Under the pieces are notes generated by a model. It made no database searches. It was not told the DNA's origin and was given only the letters and a program-made list of their open reading frames with translations. Source: Treponema sp. (GTDB lineage Bacteria; Spirochaetota; Spirochaetia; Treponematales; Breznakiellaceae). Taken from it: a DNA stretch of 42,403 nt. Positions 24,067 to 33,810 of this stretch are shown here, piece by piece; the stretch's first letter is position 1; each line of letters opens with the position of its first letter. The stretch spans positions 1 to 42,403 of the forward strand of contig JAIRYT010000102.1 of assembly GCA_031267675.1 (NCBI GenBank). Direction: 5' to 3'. Both the position numbers and the translations under genes were made by a program.

Positions 24067-26187
24067 ATGCTTAATCTAAAAGAGGAACTCAACGATCCGC
24101 AGCTTCAGGCGGTACGCGCCATTCACGGGCCGGTTTTGATCATCGCCGGAGCGGGTTCCGGCAAAACGCGCGTAATTACCTACCGCATTGCCCACATGCT
24201 TGAATCGGGCATTCCGCAGCATTCAATTTTGGCGCTTACCTTTACCAACAAGGCCGCCCGCGAAATGGAAACCCGCGTTAAAGAATTAAGCGGAAAAAAA
24301 TTACAGGCGCTTACCGTTTGTACCTTTCACGCGTTCGGCGTAAAGTTCCTTAAAGAAGAAATTGAATCGCTTGGTTACCGAAAGAATTTTTCAATTTATG
24401 ATGAAGTTGACAAAGAGGCCCTGATCAAGGACTGTCTGCGGGAAAGCAGAATTGCAAATCCCGACATCAATTATTACGAGATGGGGCAGCTTTTTTCCGG
24501 CATCAAGACAGGGCGTTATACCTGGGCTGACAGTCCGGGTGCGGCAGGAACGGGCGCGCGGTACGATGCGGCGTACGAAAACGTTTACAATGAATACAAC
24601 CGCAGCCTCAAAATATTTAACGCGGTTGATTTTGACGATCTATTGACGCTGCCCATAACGATTCTTGAACAGAACACGGCGCTGCTTAAAAAATACCACG
24701 AGCGCTTTCGTTACATTATGGTAGACGAGTTTCAGGACACCAGTTTAATCCAATACCGGCTGTTTTCACTTATTGCGCGGGGAAGCGGCGCAGATTTAAT
24801 TGGTACGCAGGCAAATGTTTGTGTAGTGGGCGACGACGATCAGTCAATCTATTCCTGGCGCGGCGCCAATTACCGCAACCTTGCCTGCTTTGAAAAAGAC
24901 TTTCCCGATCTTGCGGAAATCAAACTGGAACAGAATTACCGTTCTACCACCACCATACTTGAAGCGGCCAACGGCGTAATTTCGCACAATACCATGCGAA
25001 AAGAAAAATCACTCTGGTCAGATCAAAGCGGCGGAAAAAGCATAGAACTTTTTTATCCCGGCAGCGAAAGCGACGAGGCGGATTTTATTGTTTCACAGAT
25101 CAATACGCTTATGATGGGAGGCACATTCGCCTACGACTCCTTTGGCGTGCTGTTTAGAACCAATTCCATGACGCGCTCAATCGAAGAAAGTTTTCTTGAA
25201 TCAAACATTCCCTATAAGGTTTCCGGGGGAACCAGTTTTTTTCAGCGTAAAGAAATTAAAGATATTATTTCGTACCTCAAATTAATAGCCAATACCCATG
25301 ACGATATAAATTTGCTGCGCAGCATCAATACTCCCCGGCGCGGCATAGGAAAAACCACCATACAGACCCTGTCCGATTTTGCCCACAGCCATAAAACATC
25401 GCTCTGGGACGCGATGGAACGGCTTTGCCGCCTTCCGGAGGGGGTTCCCTCTCCGCTGCCGCAAAAAACGCGTGCGGAGCTTGATACATTCATGGGCCTT
25501 ATCGAGGATTTTCGCGTGCGAATGCTGGGCGAAAAAAAGGACCTTGCGGCAAAAACCCGTAATCTTGCAGACCAAATTGATTACTGGTCTTATCTGATAA
25601 GCGAACACAGCAAAAACGAAAAAATAGCGCGGTGGAAATTCGCGAATATCGAATACTTTATCGGCGCAATTGATCAATGGGAAAAAAATCCCGACAATAC
25701 TGATACGGGCCTTTTTGCCTGGCTAAACCGCATAAGCCTTATTACGCGCGACGAAGGCGGCGAAGACAGGGGAAAGGTAAACGTGATGACGATACACGCT
25801 TCCAAGGGACTGGAGTTTCCGGTTGTTTTTATCGCCGGAGCGGAAGACGGAATTATTCCCCATACGCGAAGTCTTGAAGCGGCCGGAGAAGAGCCGTTTA
25901 CCCCGGCTTCGGCAGAAGAAGATACACAAACGCCGGTATCGCTTTCAATGGAAGAAGAACGCCGCCTCTTTTATGTGGCAATAACCCGCGCCCGCGACAA
26001 ACTTTTTATTACCAGCTGCCAAAAACGGCGGCGTCTGCAGGAACTGGTTGAATGCAGGCCGTCTCCTTTTTTGGAAGAAATACCGCCTCATTTAATCGAG
26101 GTTCACCAGACAGAAAGCGCCGTTGAAAACCCGAAACAGGCAGAAGATTATTTTAACCTGATGCGAAAGCGTCTGGCAGTTACGTAA
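24067..26187 (+). CDS. UvrD/Rep/PcrA-family superfamily 1 DNA helicase
   Basis: 706 residues. Ordered SF1A motifs: Q motif LNDPQLQAV near 6-14; Walker A GAGSGKTR near 27-34; Walker B MVDEFQDTS near 219-227; motif III GDDDQSIYSWRGA near 256-268; motif V TIHASKGLEFPVVFIAG near 575-591; motif VI VAITRARDKLF near 638-648. It unwinds DNA 3'-5' in repair or replication restart. Which of UvrD, Rep or PcrA it represents cannot be decided without alignment. The 3' end overlaps the convergent mrfB gene by 8 bp, and mrfA/mrfB are also repair genes. Confidence 0.92.
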   Translation: MLNLKEELNDPQLQAVRAIHGPVLIIAGAGSGKTRVITYRIAHMLESGIPQHSILALTFTNKAAREMETRVKELSGKKLQALTVCTFHAFGVKFLKEEIESLGYRKNFSIYDEVDKEALIKDCLRESRIANPDINYYEMGQLFSGIKTGRYTWADSPGAAGTGARYDAAYENVYNEYNRSLKIFNAVDFDDLLTLPITILEQNTALLKKYHERFRYIMVDEFQDTSLIQYRLFSLIARGSGADLIGTQANVCVVGDDDQSIYSWRGANYRNLACFEKDFPDLAEIKLEQNYRSTTTILEAANGVISHNTMRKEKSLWSDQSGGKSIELFYPGSESDEADFIVSQINTLMMGGTFAYDSFGVLFRTNSMTRSIEESFLESNIPYKVSGGTSFFQRKEIKDIISYLKLIANTHDDINLLRSINTPRRGIGKTTIQTLSDFAHSHKTSLWDAMERLCRLPEGVPSPLPQKTRAELDTFMGLIEDFRVRMLGEKKDLAAKTRNLADQIDYWSYLISEHSKNEKIARWKFANIEYFIGAIDQWEKNPDNTDTGLFAWLNRISLITRDEGGEDRGKVNVMTIHASKGLEFPVVFIAGAEDGIIPHTRSLEAAGEEPFTPASAEEDTQTPVSLSMEEERRLFYVAITRARDKLFITSCQKRRRLQELVECRPSPFLEEIPPHLIEVHQTESAVENPKQAEDYFNLMRKRLAVT

Positions 26188-27565
26188 CAAATAGTGTAAG
26201 TTCTTCCCGTAGTCCGTTTGGAAGCGATTCCAGGGAAAGGGCGGTATCCAGAAATGTTTTTGCGGGCAGTTTTCCCGGATATTTACGCGCGTCAATGGCA
26301 AGCCGGCGCAGGGCCAGCGCTTTGACGGTATCCGGACATACTATGCGAAAGTCCCCGGACAGGCCGGTGTTTTTATACCCCGCCAAACGTACGCCGCCGC
26401 GATAGAGCAGTTCGTACAGCCGCGTTATTCCCGCTTCGCGCGCGCCCTGGCGCAGATCATCCAGCGCAAGCCGAAGGCTGGCCCGGGGCCAGTCTTCGGC
26501 GGCCAGTTCCAGCAGGGCGCGCGCGGTTTTTGCCGTTTCAGTTACAGGAAGGCCGCTTTGCGCCGGTAAAACCCGCGCGGCGCGCCGCCACATCATGGCG
26601 ACATGTTCGCTGTCGCCGTTATAGCGGCCGCAGCCGTCAAGCGGATCGCGGGCAATTTTAACAACGGCGCCAAAAAGCGCGGCAAGACCGCTGATATCCC
26701 TGACATTATGATTACAAATCGCGAGCAGATTGAGCGAAGCTTCTTCGGTATCCGGCTGTTCCTTTTTGGAAGATCGTGAACGCAAAAAACGGAACCAAAT
26801 ATCGGGGGCGAACGCGCCCGATACATCGTCGCTTCGATCAATGCCCAAAATCTCCGCCTCGACTACCGCCTGTGAACAACTATAAAGAATCCGTTTCCAG
26901 AGCCGGCGCGCGGGATAAAGCAGGTCCAGCTGCTTTATTACGGGCGGCTTAAATCCGTTCATAAGACAGCGGGTTTTTAGAATTTGCGAGTCAAATGTTT
27001 TTCCGTTGTAGGTGCTTAGATAGACATTGCCCTTTGACGCGATAAAATCCAAAACAAGCGCGATAAAATCGGCCTCGCCGGGATAATCCATCAGCAAAAA
27101 CTGATCAATGTGGAGCTGGACGCGCGATTTTTTATCGGTCACAAAACTTCCAAACGCGGCAAGAAAAGCGACCGTGCCCGCGCCGCCGGAAAGCCCGGTT
27201 GTTTCCAGATCAAAGAAAAGAAAGTCTTCATACTGCAGATTGTTTTTCCCTTCCAGATCGGGAGCAAGCAGCGCGAGGTGAGCCGGTATTTCGCCGTAGC
27301 TGCCCATATCCTTTACCAGGGTGCGGCGCAGCACCTGGTAGCCCGCCGCCTCCCAATCGTTAAATTCCCCCGGTATCGGTGCGGTGCTTTCGGGCGTTTT
27401 TGCACTGCGGCCCGGCGCGCTGCGGGGAGGCAGGCGTTTTTTTGCGGACGTTTTTACGTCAGGTTTTACGGGCGCTTTTTTTTCCTCTTCGCGCGGCGAA
27501 AGCTCGGACGCGGGAGCAAGACCAAGCTCCCTGATTTTTTTTAAACGCGACGCAAGATTAGCCAT
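26180..27565 (-). CDS. mrfB: MrfB-like (YprB) DEDD 3'-5' exonuclease
   Basis: 461 residues. Residues ~110-290 are a ribonuclease H-like exonuclease domain: FFDLETTGLSGGAG supplies the first acidic pair (D, E), STYNGKTFDSQIL the second motif, and HNVRDISGLA the last His/Asp. An N-terminal ~80-residue basic linker precedes it. A C-terminal helical region (~330-461) may carry TPR-like repeats. The pair with the adjacent helicase matches Bacillus subtilis MrfA-MrfB, which repair mitomycin C lesions independently of UvrABC. It starts 3 bp after the helicase stop. Confidence 0.78.
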   Translation of the reverse strand: MANLASRLKKIRELGLAPASELSPREEEKKAPVKPDVKTSAKKRLPPRSAPGRSAKTPESTAPIPGEFNDWEAAGYQVLRRTLVKDMGSYGEIPAHLALLAPDLEGKNNLQYEDFLFFDLETTGLSGGAGTVAFLAAFGSFVTDKKSRVQLHIDQFLLMDYPGEADFIALVLDFIASKGNVYLSTYNGKTFDSQILKTRCLMNGFKPPVIKQLDLLYPARRLWKRILYSCSQAVVEAEILGIDRSDDVSGAFAPDIWFRFLRSRSSKKEQPDTEEASLNLLAICNHNVRDISGLAALFGAVVKIARDPLDGCGRYNGDSEHVAMMWRRAARVLPAQSGLPVTETAKTARALLELAAEDWPRASLRLALDDLRQGAREAGITRLYELLYRGGVRLAGYKNTGLSGDFRIVCPDTVKALALRRLAIDARKYPGKLPAKTFLDTALSLESLPNGLREELTLFVT

Positions 27566-27568
27566 TGT

Positions 27569-29890
27569 TCATGTCGCCGCTGTCAGTATGGAAAGAAACC
27601 GGGCGGCGCTTTCTTTGCCGCCGTCCAGTCCCACACAGGAAGGACAGCCCGATTTACACCGGCAGTTACCAATGGTTCGAAGCGCCGCGGCAAGAACAAG
27701 GGGAATTTTTTCGGCTAATGCTTCGGAAAGGCCGGTTCCGCCCGGATATTTGTCATAAATATAAAGCGCCGCCTGGGCAAAATGCGGGTCCCGCACCCGT
27801 TCCGAAATTCCCAGATCGCGCGGATCGCACAAAAGATATACCGGCGAAATATTTTTTATCAATGTTCCCGCCCCGCTCAATACCGAGCCCGCCGTTTCTT
27901 CGTCAATGGCGGAAAGAAAACGCTCCGCGGGCCCTGGGGGAAAGCGCAGGATAAGCGCGCGCGTCTGCATTTCTTCCTCGCCCAGGTCGATATCGCCGTA
28001 TCCAATATTTTCGTGCGTGTGAAAACGGAGCTTTTTAAATTTGGAAACCTGGGAACGAACCAGCACATCGCCGATAATACCCGCATATACTTCGTCTGCC
28101 GGGTCCGCCCGGGATTCCGCCTGTCTATGGATTTTTGTTTCATCCTCGCTTAATACTTTGATATCAGTTTTAACAAGGCCGTCGGTAAAATAATTAACCT
28201 CCGATTCACGTACAAGACATTTACGGTTGGGAATATCAAGTTCTTCCACCATGTACTGGCTGCCCCGGTGAATGTACACGGCGTTTTTAAAAACAAGTTC
28301 GCGGGCGCTGGGCCGGTCCATTTCGCCAATGACCGCGTTACGCCCGCCGGTAATGTCGATGATCACTACATTGTCAGAAGCGGCGGAGCGCAGGCTGATC
28401 CCTTCCGCGGGGAACGAACGATCCGACCAGTGCCAGCGCCCCGCGGCATGGCGGACAACGCCGTCTTCTTCAAGGTATTCCAAAACGTCAAGCGCTCCAG
28501 GATTAAAGGGATCGTCTTCTCCGTCCCGAAAGGGAAGTTCAAAACAGGCGCATTTTACATGATCGGTCAGTATGTAGGGGTTATTCGGATCGATATGGCC
28601 TTCTTCCGCGCCCCGGCCAAAAAACCATTCGGGGTCGTCCATAATAAACTGATCAATGGGGCTGGAGGACGCGACAAAAACCGAAACAGAAGTTCCGCCG
28701 CGCCTGCCCGCGCGGCCCGACTGCTGCCAAAAACTGTTAAACGAGCCGGGAAAACCCGACACGACCGAAGCGTCCAATCCGCCTATATCAATGCCCAGTT
28801 CCAGCGCGTTCGTGCTCACAACGCCCTGTATCGATCCTTCGCGCAGGCCTTTTTCGATTTCGCGCCGCTCATTGGGAAGCAGCCCGCCCCGGTACGGTTC
28901 AACATGTATGCCGTGGTTCGCGGTAAAAAAATTATTTAAATCCTCGTTTACATAGGAAGCGGCAATCTCTGTTTTAATTCGCGAATGGGCAAAGAGAATT
29001 GTCTTGATTCCCCCGCGAAGGAGCGCGACCATCCATCTTCTTGATTCCGCGACCGCGGAACGGCGTATTCCCTGCACGGAATCGACAAGCGGCGGATTGT
29101 AAAGGATAACCCGCTTTTCTCCGCGCGGGGCGCCGTTTTTGTCAACCAGCGAAACCGCCTCTCCAATGAGCGCTTCGGCCAGTTCTTTCGGATTGGCAAT
29201 GGTCGCCGAGCAGAGTATAAAGGCCGGGCGGGAACCGTAAAAGGCTGCTATGCGTTTAAGCCGCCTGATTACGTTTGCGACATGGCTCCCCAAAACGCCG
29301 CGATACGCGTGGGCCTCGTCCACGACAATAAATTTTAAGCGCGAAAAAAACTTGATCCATTTGGGATGATTGGGAAGAATCCCGGCGTGAAGCATGTCGG
29401 GATTGCTGATGACGATCCGCGCCGTATCGCGGGCGGCGATGCGCAGGCTGCCCGGGGTATCGCCGTCATAGGTTGAAACGTTTACCGGCAGCCCAAAACC
29501 GTCCCCGACTACTTCGTTTAATTCTGACTGCTGATCCTGGGAAAGCGCCTTGGTGGGAAACAGGTACAGCGCGCGCGCTTCATCGTCCTCGAGCAGGGTC
29601 TGGAGCACCGGTAAATTGTAACAGAGGGTTTTGCCCGAGGCGGTCGGGGTGACGACTACCACATTACGGCCCTGCCGCGCTTCCTCCCATACGGCGCCCT
29701 GGTGGGTATAGAGCCGTTCAATGCCCCGCGAACAAAGCGCGCCGCGCAGGCGGCTGTCCAGGTCCTGCGGAAAAGGGATATAAACGCCCTCCGCCGCTGG
29801 AATAAGGCGGTTTACCACGATATGCCGGGCAAATTCCGGGCTTGCGATAATGTCATCTAACGCGCTGTACTGACCGGACCGATCGCTCAC
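27569..29890 (-). CDS. mrfA: MrfA-like (YprA) DEAD/DEAH helicase with C-terminal Zn cluster
   Basis: 773 residues. Two RecA-like lobes: Walker A TPTASGKTL near 80-88, DEAH box VVDEAHAY near 187-194, SAT near 227, and motif VI QQSGRAGRRG near 388-397. The C-terminal DUF1998 region ends with C-R-C-K-S-G-C-P-S-C, the four-cysteine cluster of MrfA. The family unwinds 3'-5' and acts with MrfB in repair of mitomycin-type adducts. Start is GTG at 29890 behind GGGAGG; promoter at 29906-29934. Family and operon call are strong; damage specificity is taken from B. subtilis. Confidence 0.85.
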   Translation of the reverse strand: MSDRSGQYSALDDIIASPEFARHIVVNRLIPAAEGVYIPFPQDLDSRLRGALCSRGIERLYTHQGAVWEEARQGRNVVVVTPTASGKTLCYNLPVLQTLLEDDEARALYLFPTKALSQDQQSELNEVVGDGFGLPVNVSTYDGDTPGSLRIAARDTARIVISNPDMLHAGILPNHPKWIKFFSRLKFIVVDEAHAYRGVLGSHVANVIRRLKRIAAFYGSRPAFILCSATIANPKELAEALIGEAVSLVDKNGAPRGEKRVILYNPPLVDSVQGIRRSAVAESRRWMVALLRGGIKTILFAHSRIKTEIAASYVNEDLNNFFTANHGIHVEPYRGGLLPNERREIEKGLREGSIQGVVSTNALELGIDIGGLDASVVSGFPGSFNSFWQQSGRAGRRGGTSVSVFVASSSPIDQFIMDDPEWFFGRGAEEGHIDPNNPYILTDHVKCACFELPFRDGEDDPFNPGALDVLEYLEEDGVVRHAAGRWHWSDRSFPAEGISLRSAASDNVVIIDITGGRNAVIGEMDRPSARELVFKNAVYIHRGSQYMVEELDIPNRKCLVRESEVNYFTDGLVKTDIKVLSEDETKIHRQAESRADPADEVYAGIIGDVLVRSQVSKFKKLRFHTHENIGYGDIDLGEEEMQTRALILRFPPGPAERFLSAIDEETAGSVLSGAGTLIKNISPVYLLCDPRDLGISERVRDPHFAQAALYIYDKYPGGTGLSEALAEKIPLVLAAALRTIGNCRCKSGCPSCVGLDGGKESAARFLSILTAAT

Positions 29891-29905
29891 TCATCCTCCC
29901 GGTCC

Positions 29906-29934
29906 AGTTTACCGTGTTTTAACAAAAATGTCGA
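29906..29934 (-). promoter_or_regulatory. Predicted promoter of mrfA-mrfB
   Basis: TCGACA (29929-29934), 17-bp spacer, TAAACT (29906-29911), minus strand; short leader containing GGGAGG. The -35 lies inside the 16-bp palindrome at 29925-29940. Confidence 0.55.
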
Positions 29935-29940
29935 CATTTT
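29925..29940. promoter_or_regulatory. 16-bp perfect palindrome, candidate operator of divergent mrfA/glgC region
   Basis: AAAATGTCGACATTTT is self-complementary. It covers the mrfA -35 box and ends four bases before the glgC -35 box (29944), so a bound dimer could repress both. An SOS-type role is possible given the repair genes, but it does not match the well-known LexA boxes. Confidence 0.45.
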
Positions 29941-29943
29941 CTA

Positions 29944-29972
29944 TCGACAGAACGGCAAAATGGTATTATACT
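29944..29972 (+). promoter_or_regulatory. Promoter of glgC
   Basis: TCGACA (29944-29949), 17-bp spacer, TATACT (29967-29972). Leader about 16 nt with GGAGGT before the ATG at 29995. Confidence 0.65.
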
Positions 29973-29994
29973 AAATGTAAAAATCGGAGGTGTC

Positions 29995-31263
29995 ATGTCG
30001 GAAGTTTTGTCGATTGTTCTGGGAGGCGGAAAGGGAACACGGTTGTTCCCCTTGACTCAAGCCAGGGCAAAACCTGCCGTTCCCTTTGGGGGAAAGTACC
30101 GGCTTGTTGACATTCCCATTTCCAACTGCATCAACGCCAATCTGCGGCAGATATATGTGCTGACCCAGTTTAACTCGGCGTCGCTTAATCTGCATCTGGC
30201 CCAGACCTATACGTTTGACACCTTTTCGCGGGGCTTTGTAGAAATTTTGGCCGCCGAGCAGACGTTTGAACATACCAGCTGGTTTGAAGGTACGGCCGAC
30301 GCAATCCGCAAGAATTTTATCCATTTTCGCACCCAGAACCCTTCCTACTATTTGATTCTTTCAGGCGATCAGCTTTACCGTATGGATCTAAAAGAATTCC
30401 TTAAAAATCACCAACAATCGGGAGCGGAGATCACCATTGCCGCGACATCGGTATCGCGCGAAGAAGCCGGTTCGCTGGGCATACTCAAGGTAAATAAAAA
30501 CGCGGGGATTACCGAATTTAGCGAAAAGCCGGGGCCGGACAAGGATATCGGCGATTTTCGCGTTCCCCCGGAACTTAAAAAAGACAACGGCCGGGAGGAA
30601 TATCTTGCCTCCATGGGAATTTATATTTTTAACGCGGCGGCAATGGAAGCGGTGCTGAATAACGATCTGACCGATTTTGGCAAAGAGATTATTCCCCAGT
30701 CAATTAACAAACTTAAAATAAACGCGTTTATTTTTAACGGCTATTGGGAAGACATCGGAACCATACGCAGTTTTTATGACGCGAACCTTGAGCTGACAAC
30801 CCTGCGCCCCCGCTTTGACGTGTATAACGAAAGCATGCCGATTTACACGCACATGCGGAACCTTCCCCCCTCCAAAATGAATTTTAGCAACATGAACCAG
30901 TCGATTGCCTCCGAGGGTTGTATTATTACAAACGCGTCAATTTCCAATTCGATTGTCGGCGTCCGAACTTCGATTGAGTCGGGGGCAAGCCTGAACGGCG
31001 TTGTCTGCATGGGCTCGGACTACTACGAGTCCGAGGCGCAAAAAAAACTTAACGACGAAAAGCATATTCCCAATATTGGCATTGGCAAGGGCAGCATTAT
31101 CAAAGGGGCGATTATTGACAAAAACGCCGCAATCGGCGAAGGCTGCCGCATTGGCATTGACAACATTGTCCGCTCCAACGGGAATTACGGTCACTACTAC
31201 ATTATTGACGGAATTATCGTTATTCCCAAAAATACGGTGCTCTATCCGGGAACGGTAATTTAG
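29995..31263 (+). CDS. glgC: Glucose-1-phosphate adenylyltransferase (ADP-glucose pyrophosphorylase)
   Basis: 422 residues. N-terminal nucleotidyltransferase domain with GGGKGTRLFPLTQARAKPAV near 9-28 and DIPISNCINANL near 40-50; SGDQLYRMD near 125; FSEKPG with the catalytic site region near 180; a left-handed beta-helix C-terminus (about 300-422). Makes ADP-glucose for glycogen synthesis. No other glycogen gene is adjacent. The stop overlaps the stop of convergent clpC by 4 bp. Confidence 0.93.
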   Translation: MSEVLSIVLGGGKGTRLFPLTQARAKPAVPFGGKYRLVDIPISNCINANLRQIYVLTQFNSASLNLHLAQTYTFDTFSRGFVEILAAEQTFEHTSWFEGTADAIRKNFIHFRTQNPSYYLILSGDQLYRMDLKEFLKNHQQSGAEITIAATSVSREEAGSLGILKVNKNAGITEFSEKPGPDKDIGDFRVPPELKKDNGREEYLASMGIYIFNAAAMEAVLNNDLTDFGKEIIPQSINKLKINAFIFNGYWEDIGTIRSFYDANLELTTLRPRFDVYNESMPIYTHMRNLPPSKMNFSNMNQSIASEGCIITNASISNSIVGVRTSIESGASLNGVVCMGSDYYESEAQKKLNDEKHIPNIGIGKGSIIKGAIIDKNAAIGEGCRIGIDNIVRSNGNYGHYYIIDGIIVIPKNTVLYPGTVI

Positions 31264-33761
31264 CAGCCGGCGGGAATGTTCGACAGCTCGGCTGTCTTTT
31301 GCTCCTGCCCGGTTTCAGCTTCAAGATAAATGCCGTTTTTTTCGTCTCCGCGCGCGTAAAAGACCGTTCCTTCCGGGTGATTATGCTCCAGCAAAAGAAG
31401 CGACAGCGGATTTTCCAGATCGCTCTGAATAACACGGCGCAGGGGCCGCCCGCCGTATTTGGGGTCCCAGCCTTTTTGCACAAGGTATTTGCGCGAAGCA
31501 TCGTCAAGGTCAAGCGAGTATTTTTTTTCGGCAAGGCGCTCTTTAAGTTCGCCAAGCTGCAGATCGAGGATTTTTTCAATTTCTTCTTCGGACAGGGATT
31601 TAAACACCAGCACATCGTCAACCCGGTTAATAAATTCGGGATTAAACAGTTTTTTTAGTTCAGAAAGGGCGGCGCTTTCGATCTCGGACGCATTCATAAG
31701 GCCGTCCTGCGCCGAAAAACCAAGCCGTGAATCCCGCGAAATTTCGCGCACGCCGGCGTTGCTTGTCATAATGATCACCGTATTGCGAAAGCTTACCGTA
31801 TGGCCCAGATGATCGCTTAGCTCCCCTTCTTCGAGCACCTGTAAAAGCAGATTAAATACATCGGGGTGCGCCTTTTCAATCTCGTCAAAAAGAACCACCC
31901 GGTACGGATTACGCCTGATTTCTTCGGTAAGCGCGCCCCCCTCGTCATACCCGATATATCCGGGAGGCGCGCCGGTAAGGCGGGATATATTATGTTTTTC
32001 CATATAATCCGACATGTCAACGCGCACAAGCGCGCCCGGCGAACCGAATAGGCAGGACGACAGCGTTTTGGCAAGCAGGGTTTTGCCTACGCCGGTCGGC
32101 CCCAAAAAGATAAACGAACCCATCGGCCTGCACAGATCGGCGACTCCCGCCCGCGAGCGGCGCACCGCCTGGCTTACCCGCCGCACCGCCTCGTCCTGGC
32201 CCACTACTTTTTTATGCAGTTCGTCTTCGATATGAAGCAGGCGTTTTGATTCGCCTTCGGCAATGCGTTCAACCGGAATGCCGGTTGCCTCGGCTACCGC
32301 GCGCCGTATGTCGTTTTCTTCCACGGCGACCGGATTTTCAAGGCTTTCCCAGGAAATTTTTAATTGTTCCAGTTTTTCGCGCATCCTGCGGACGCGGTCG
32401 CGGAGTTCCGCCGCTTCTTCAAAATGCTGTAGATACACCATGGAATTTTTTTGGGCGCTTACCGTGTCTATTTCTTTTTCCAGTACGGCAATTTCTCCGG
32501 GCTGTACGGCAACTTCGAGCTTTTTCATTGCCGCCGCTTCGTCAAGCACATCAATCGCCTTGTCGGGCATGGCCCGGCCGGAAATATACCGCGATGACAA
32601 ACGGGCCGCCGCTTCTACCGCCTCGCCGCTAAAATGAACATGGTGGTATTCCTCGTACTTTGACTGTATTCCCCTGAGTATATTGATGGTCTCGTCGATC
32701 CCGGTTTCTTCGACCATGACCGGTTGAAAGCGCCGTTCCAGCGCGGCGTCCCGTTCAAAGCGCCGGCGGTATTCGTTTGAAGTAGTCGCGCCTATACATT
32801 GCAGGCCCCGGCGCGAAAGGGCGGGCTTTAACATATTTGACGCGTCGACTGTTCCCTCGGCGCCGCCCGCGCCAATGATGGTATGGATTTCGTCAATAAA
32901 AAGAATAATGTTCCCCGCCTGAACAATCTCTTTCATTAGTTTTTTTAGGCGGCCCTCGAATTCGCCGCGGTATTTTGTTCCCGCGACAACGGCGCCCAGA
33001 TCAAGCGAAAGAATCCGCTTGTGCGAAAAAACCGCCGGCGCGTCATCGCCCGCAAAATAACGGGCCAAACCTTCTACAATCGCTGTTTTTCCGACGCCGC
33101 TTTGACCGACAAGTATGGGATTGTTTTTTGTACGCCGCGCAAGAATTCGTACCGTTCGTTTTATTTCGCGTTCGCGCCCGATAACCGGATCAAGTTTATT
33201 TTGTTTTGCCAGCGCGGTAAGATCGGTAGAAAATTCATCAAGAACAGGGGTAAGAACCGGATACACCACGGGTTTCGCGCGGGCCGCCGTTTCGCGGCTT
33301 GTCACCGGATTAATGGTTGTTTCGACAGCTATGCGGAGCATGTCAACGTCGACCGCGCGGAACGCCAAATAATTGTGCACGCTCATGCCGCGTTCGCGGG
33401 CCGCCGCAAAAAGCAAATGTTCGGTGCCTACATATTCCCGTCCCAGTACGCGGGCTTCTTCGGCGGCGTTTTCAAGCAGCTGGCGGGTCCTTTTTGAGGG
33501 AGGCAAATCGCCGGGGAGCAGCGCCGTGGTTCCGTATAAATCGCTTTCCAGCCCCGGCAGCTCCCGCTCCAGGGTCTGCCGGAATTCACCCAGATCGACT
33601 CCCAAAAAAAGCAGCGCTTTGCAGGCTGTTCCCCCGCCTTCTTTTAGCAGTGAAAGAATAACATGCTCCGGCAGCAAATGCCCGGAGCCAAAGCGCCGCG
33701 CTTCGTTTTGCGCGTCAATGCTGAGAACACGTTGGGCACGTCTGGTTAGTCCTTTAAACAC
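31260..33761 (-). CDS. clpC: ClpC-type AAA+ unfoldase
   Basis: 833 residues from GTG 33761, chosen because the protein then starts [13 protein letters not shown] as in ClpC and GGAG lies 5 nt upstream; the longer TTG frame at 33785 falls in the promoter. Order: Clp_N repeats (1-145), AAA-1 with GQSGVGKTA and [11 protein letters not shown], a coiled middle region with a UVR-like [20 protein letters not shown]-2 with [13 protein letters not shown], and a ClpP-binding LGF loop near 680. It unfolds substrates for ClpP. Promoter lies in the 3' end of lolE. Confidence 0.92.
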   Translation of the reverse strand: MFKGLTRRAQRVLSIDAQNEARRFGSGHLLPEHVILSLLKEGGGTACKALLFLGVDLGEFRQTLERELPGLESDLYGTTALLPGDLPPSKRTRQLLENAAEEARVLGREYVGTEHLLFAAARERGMSVHNYLAFRAVDVDMLRIAVETTINPVTSRETAARAKPVVYPVLTPVLDEFSTDLTALAKQNKLDPVIGREREIKRTVRILARRTKNNPILVGQSGVGKTAIVEGLARYFAGDDAPAVFSHKRILSLDLGAVVAGTKYRGEFEGRLKKLMKEIVQAGNIILFIDEIHTIIGAGGAEGTVDASNMLKPALSRRGLQCIGATTSNEYRRRFERDAALERRFQPVMVEETGIDETINILRGIQSKYEEYHHVHFSGEAVEAAARLSSRYISGRAMPDKAIDVLDEAAAMKKLEVAVQPGEIAVLEKEIDTVSAQKNSMVYLQHFEEAAELRDRVRRMREKLEQLKISWESLENPVAVEENDIRRAVAEATGIPVERIAEGESKRLLHIEDELHKKVVGQDEAVRRVSQAVRRSRAGVADLCRPMGSFIFLGPTGVGKTLLAKTLSSCLFGSPGALVRVDMSDYMEKHNISRLTGAPPGYIGYDEGGALTEEIRRNPYRVVLFDEIEKAHPDVFNLLLQVLEEGELSDHLGHTVSFRNTVIIMTSNAGVREISRDSRLGFSAQDGLMNASEIESAALSELKKLFNPEFINRVDDVLVFKSLSEEEIEKILDLQLGELKERLAEKKYSLDLDDASRKYLVQKGWDPKYGGRPLRRVIQSDLENPLSLLLLEHNHPEGTVFYARGDEKNGIYLEAETGQEQKTAELSNIPAGC

Positions 33762-33781
33762 GGCTTCTCCGGATGACAGTA

Positions 33782-33810
33782 ACAATAGCGCTTTCGCCGC
33801 CGTCTGTCAA
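33782..33810 (-). promoter_or_regulatory. Promoter of clpC
   Basis: TTGACA (33805-33810), 17-bp spacer, TATTGT (33782-33787), minus strand. It overlaps the end of lolE and gives clpC its own short leader with a Shine-Dalgarno. Confidence 0.65.
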
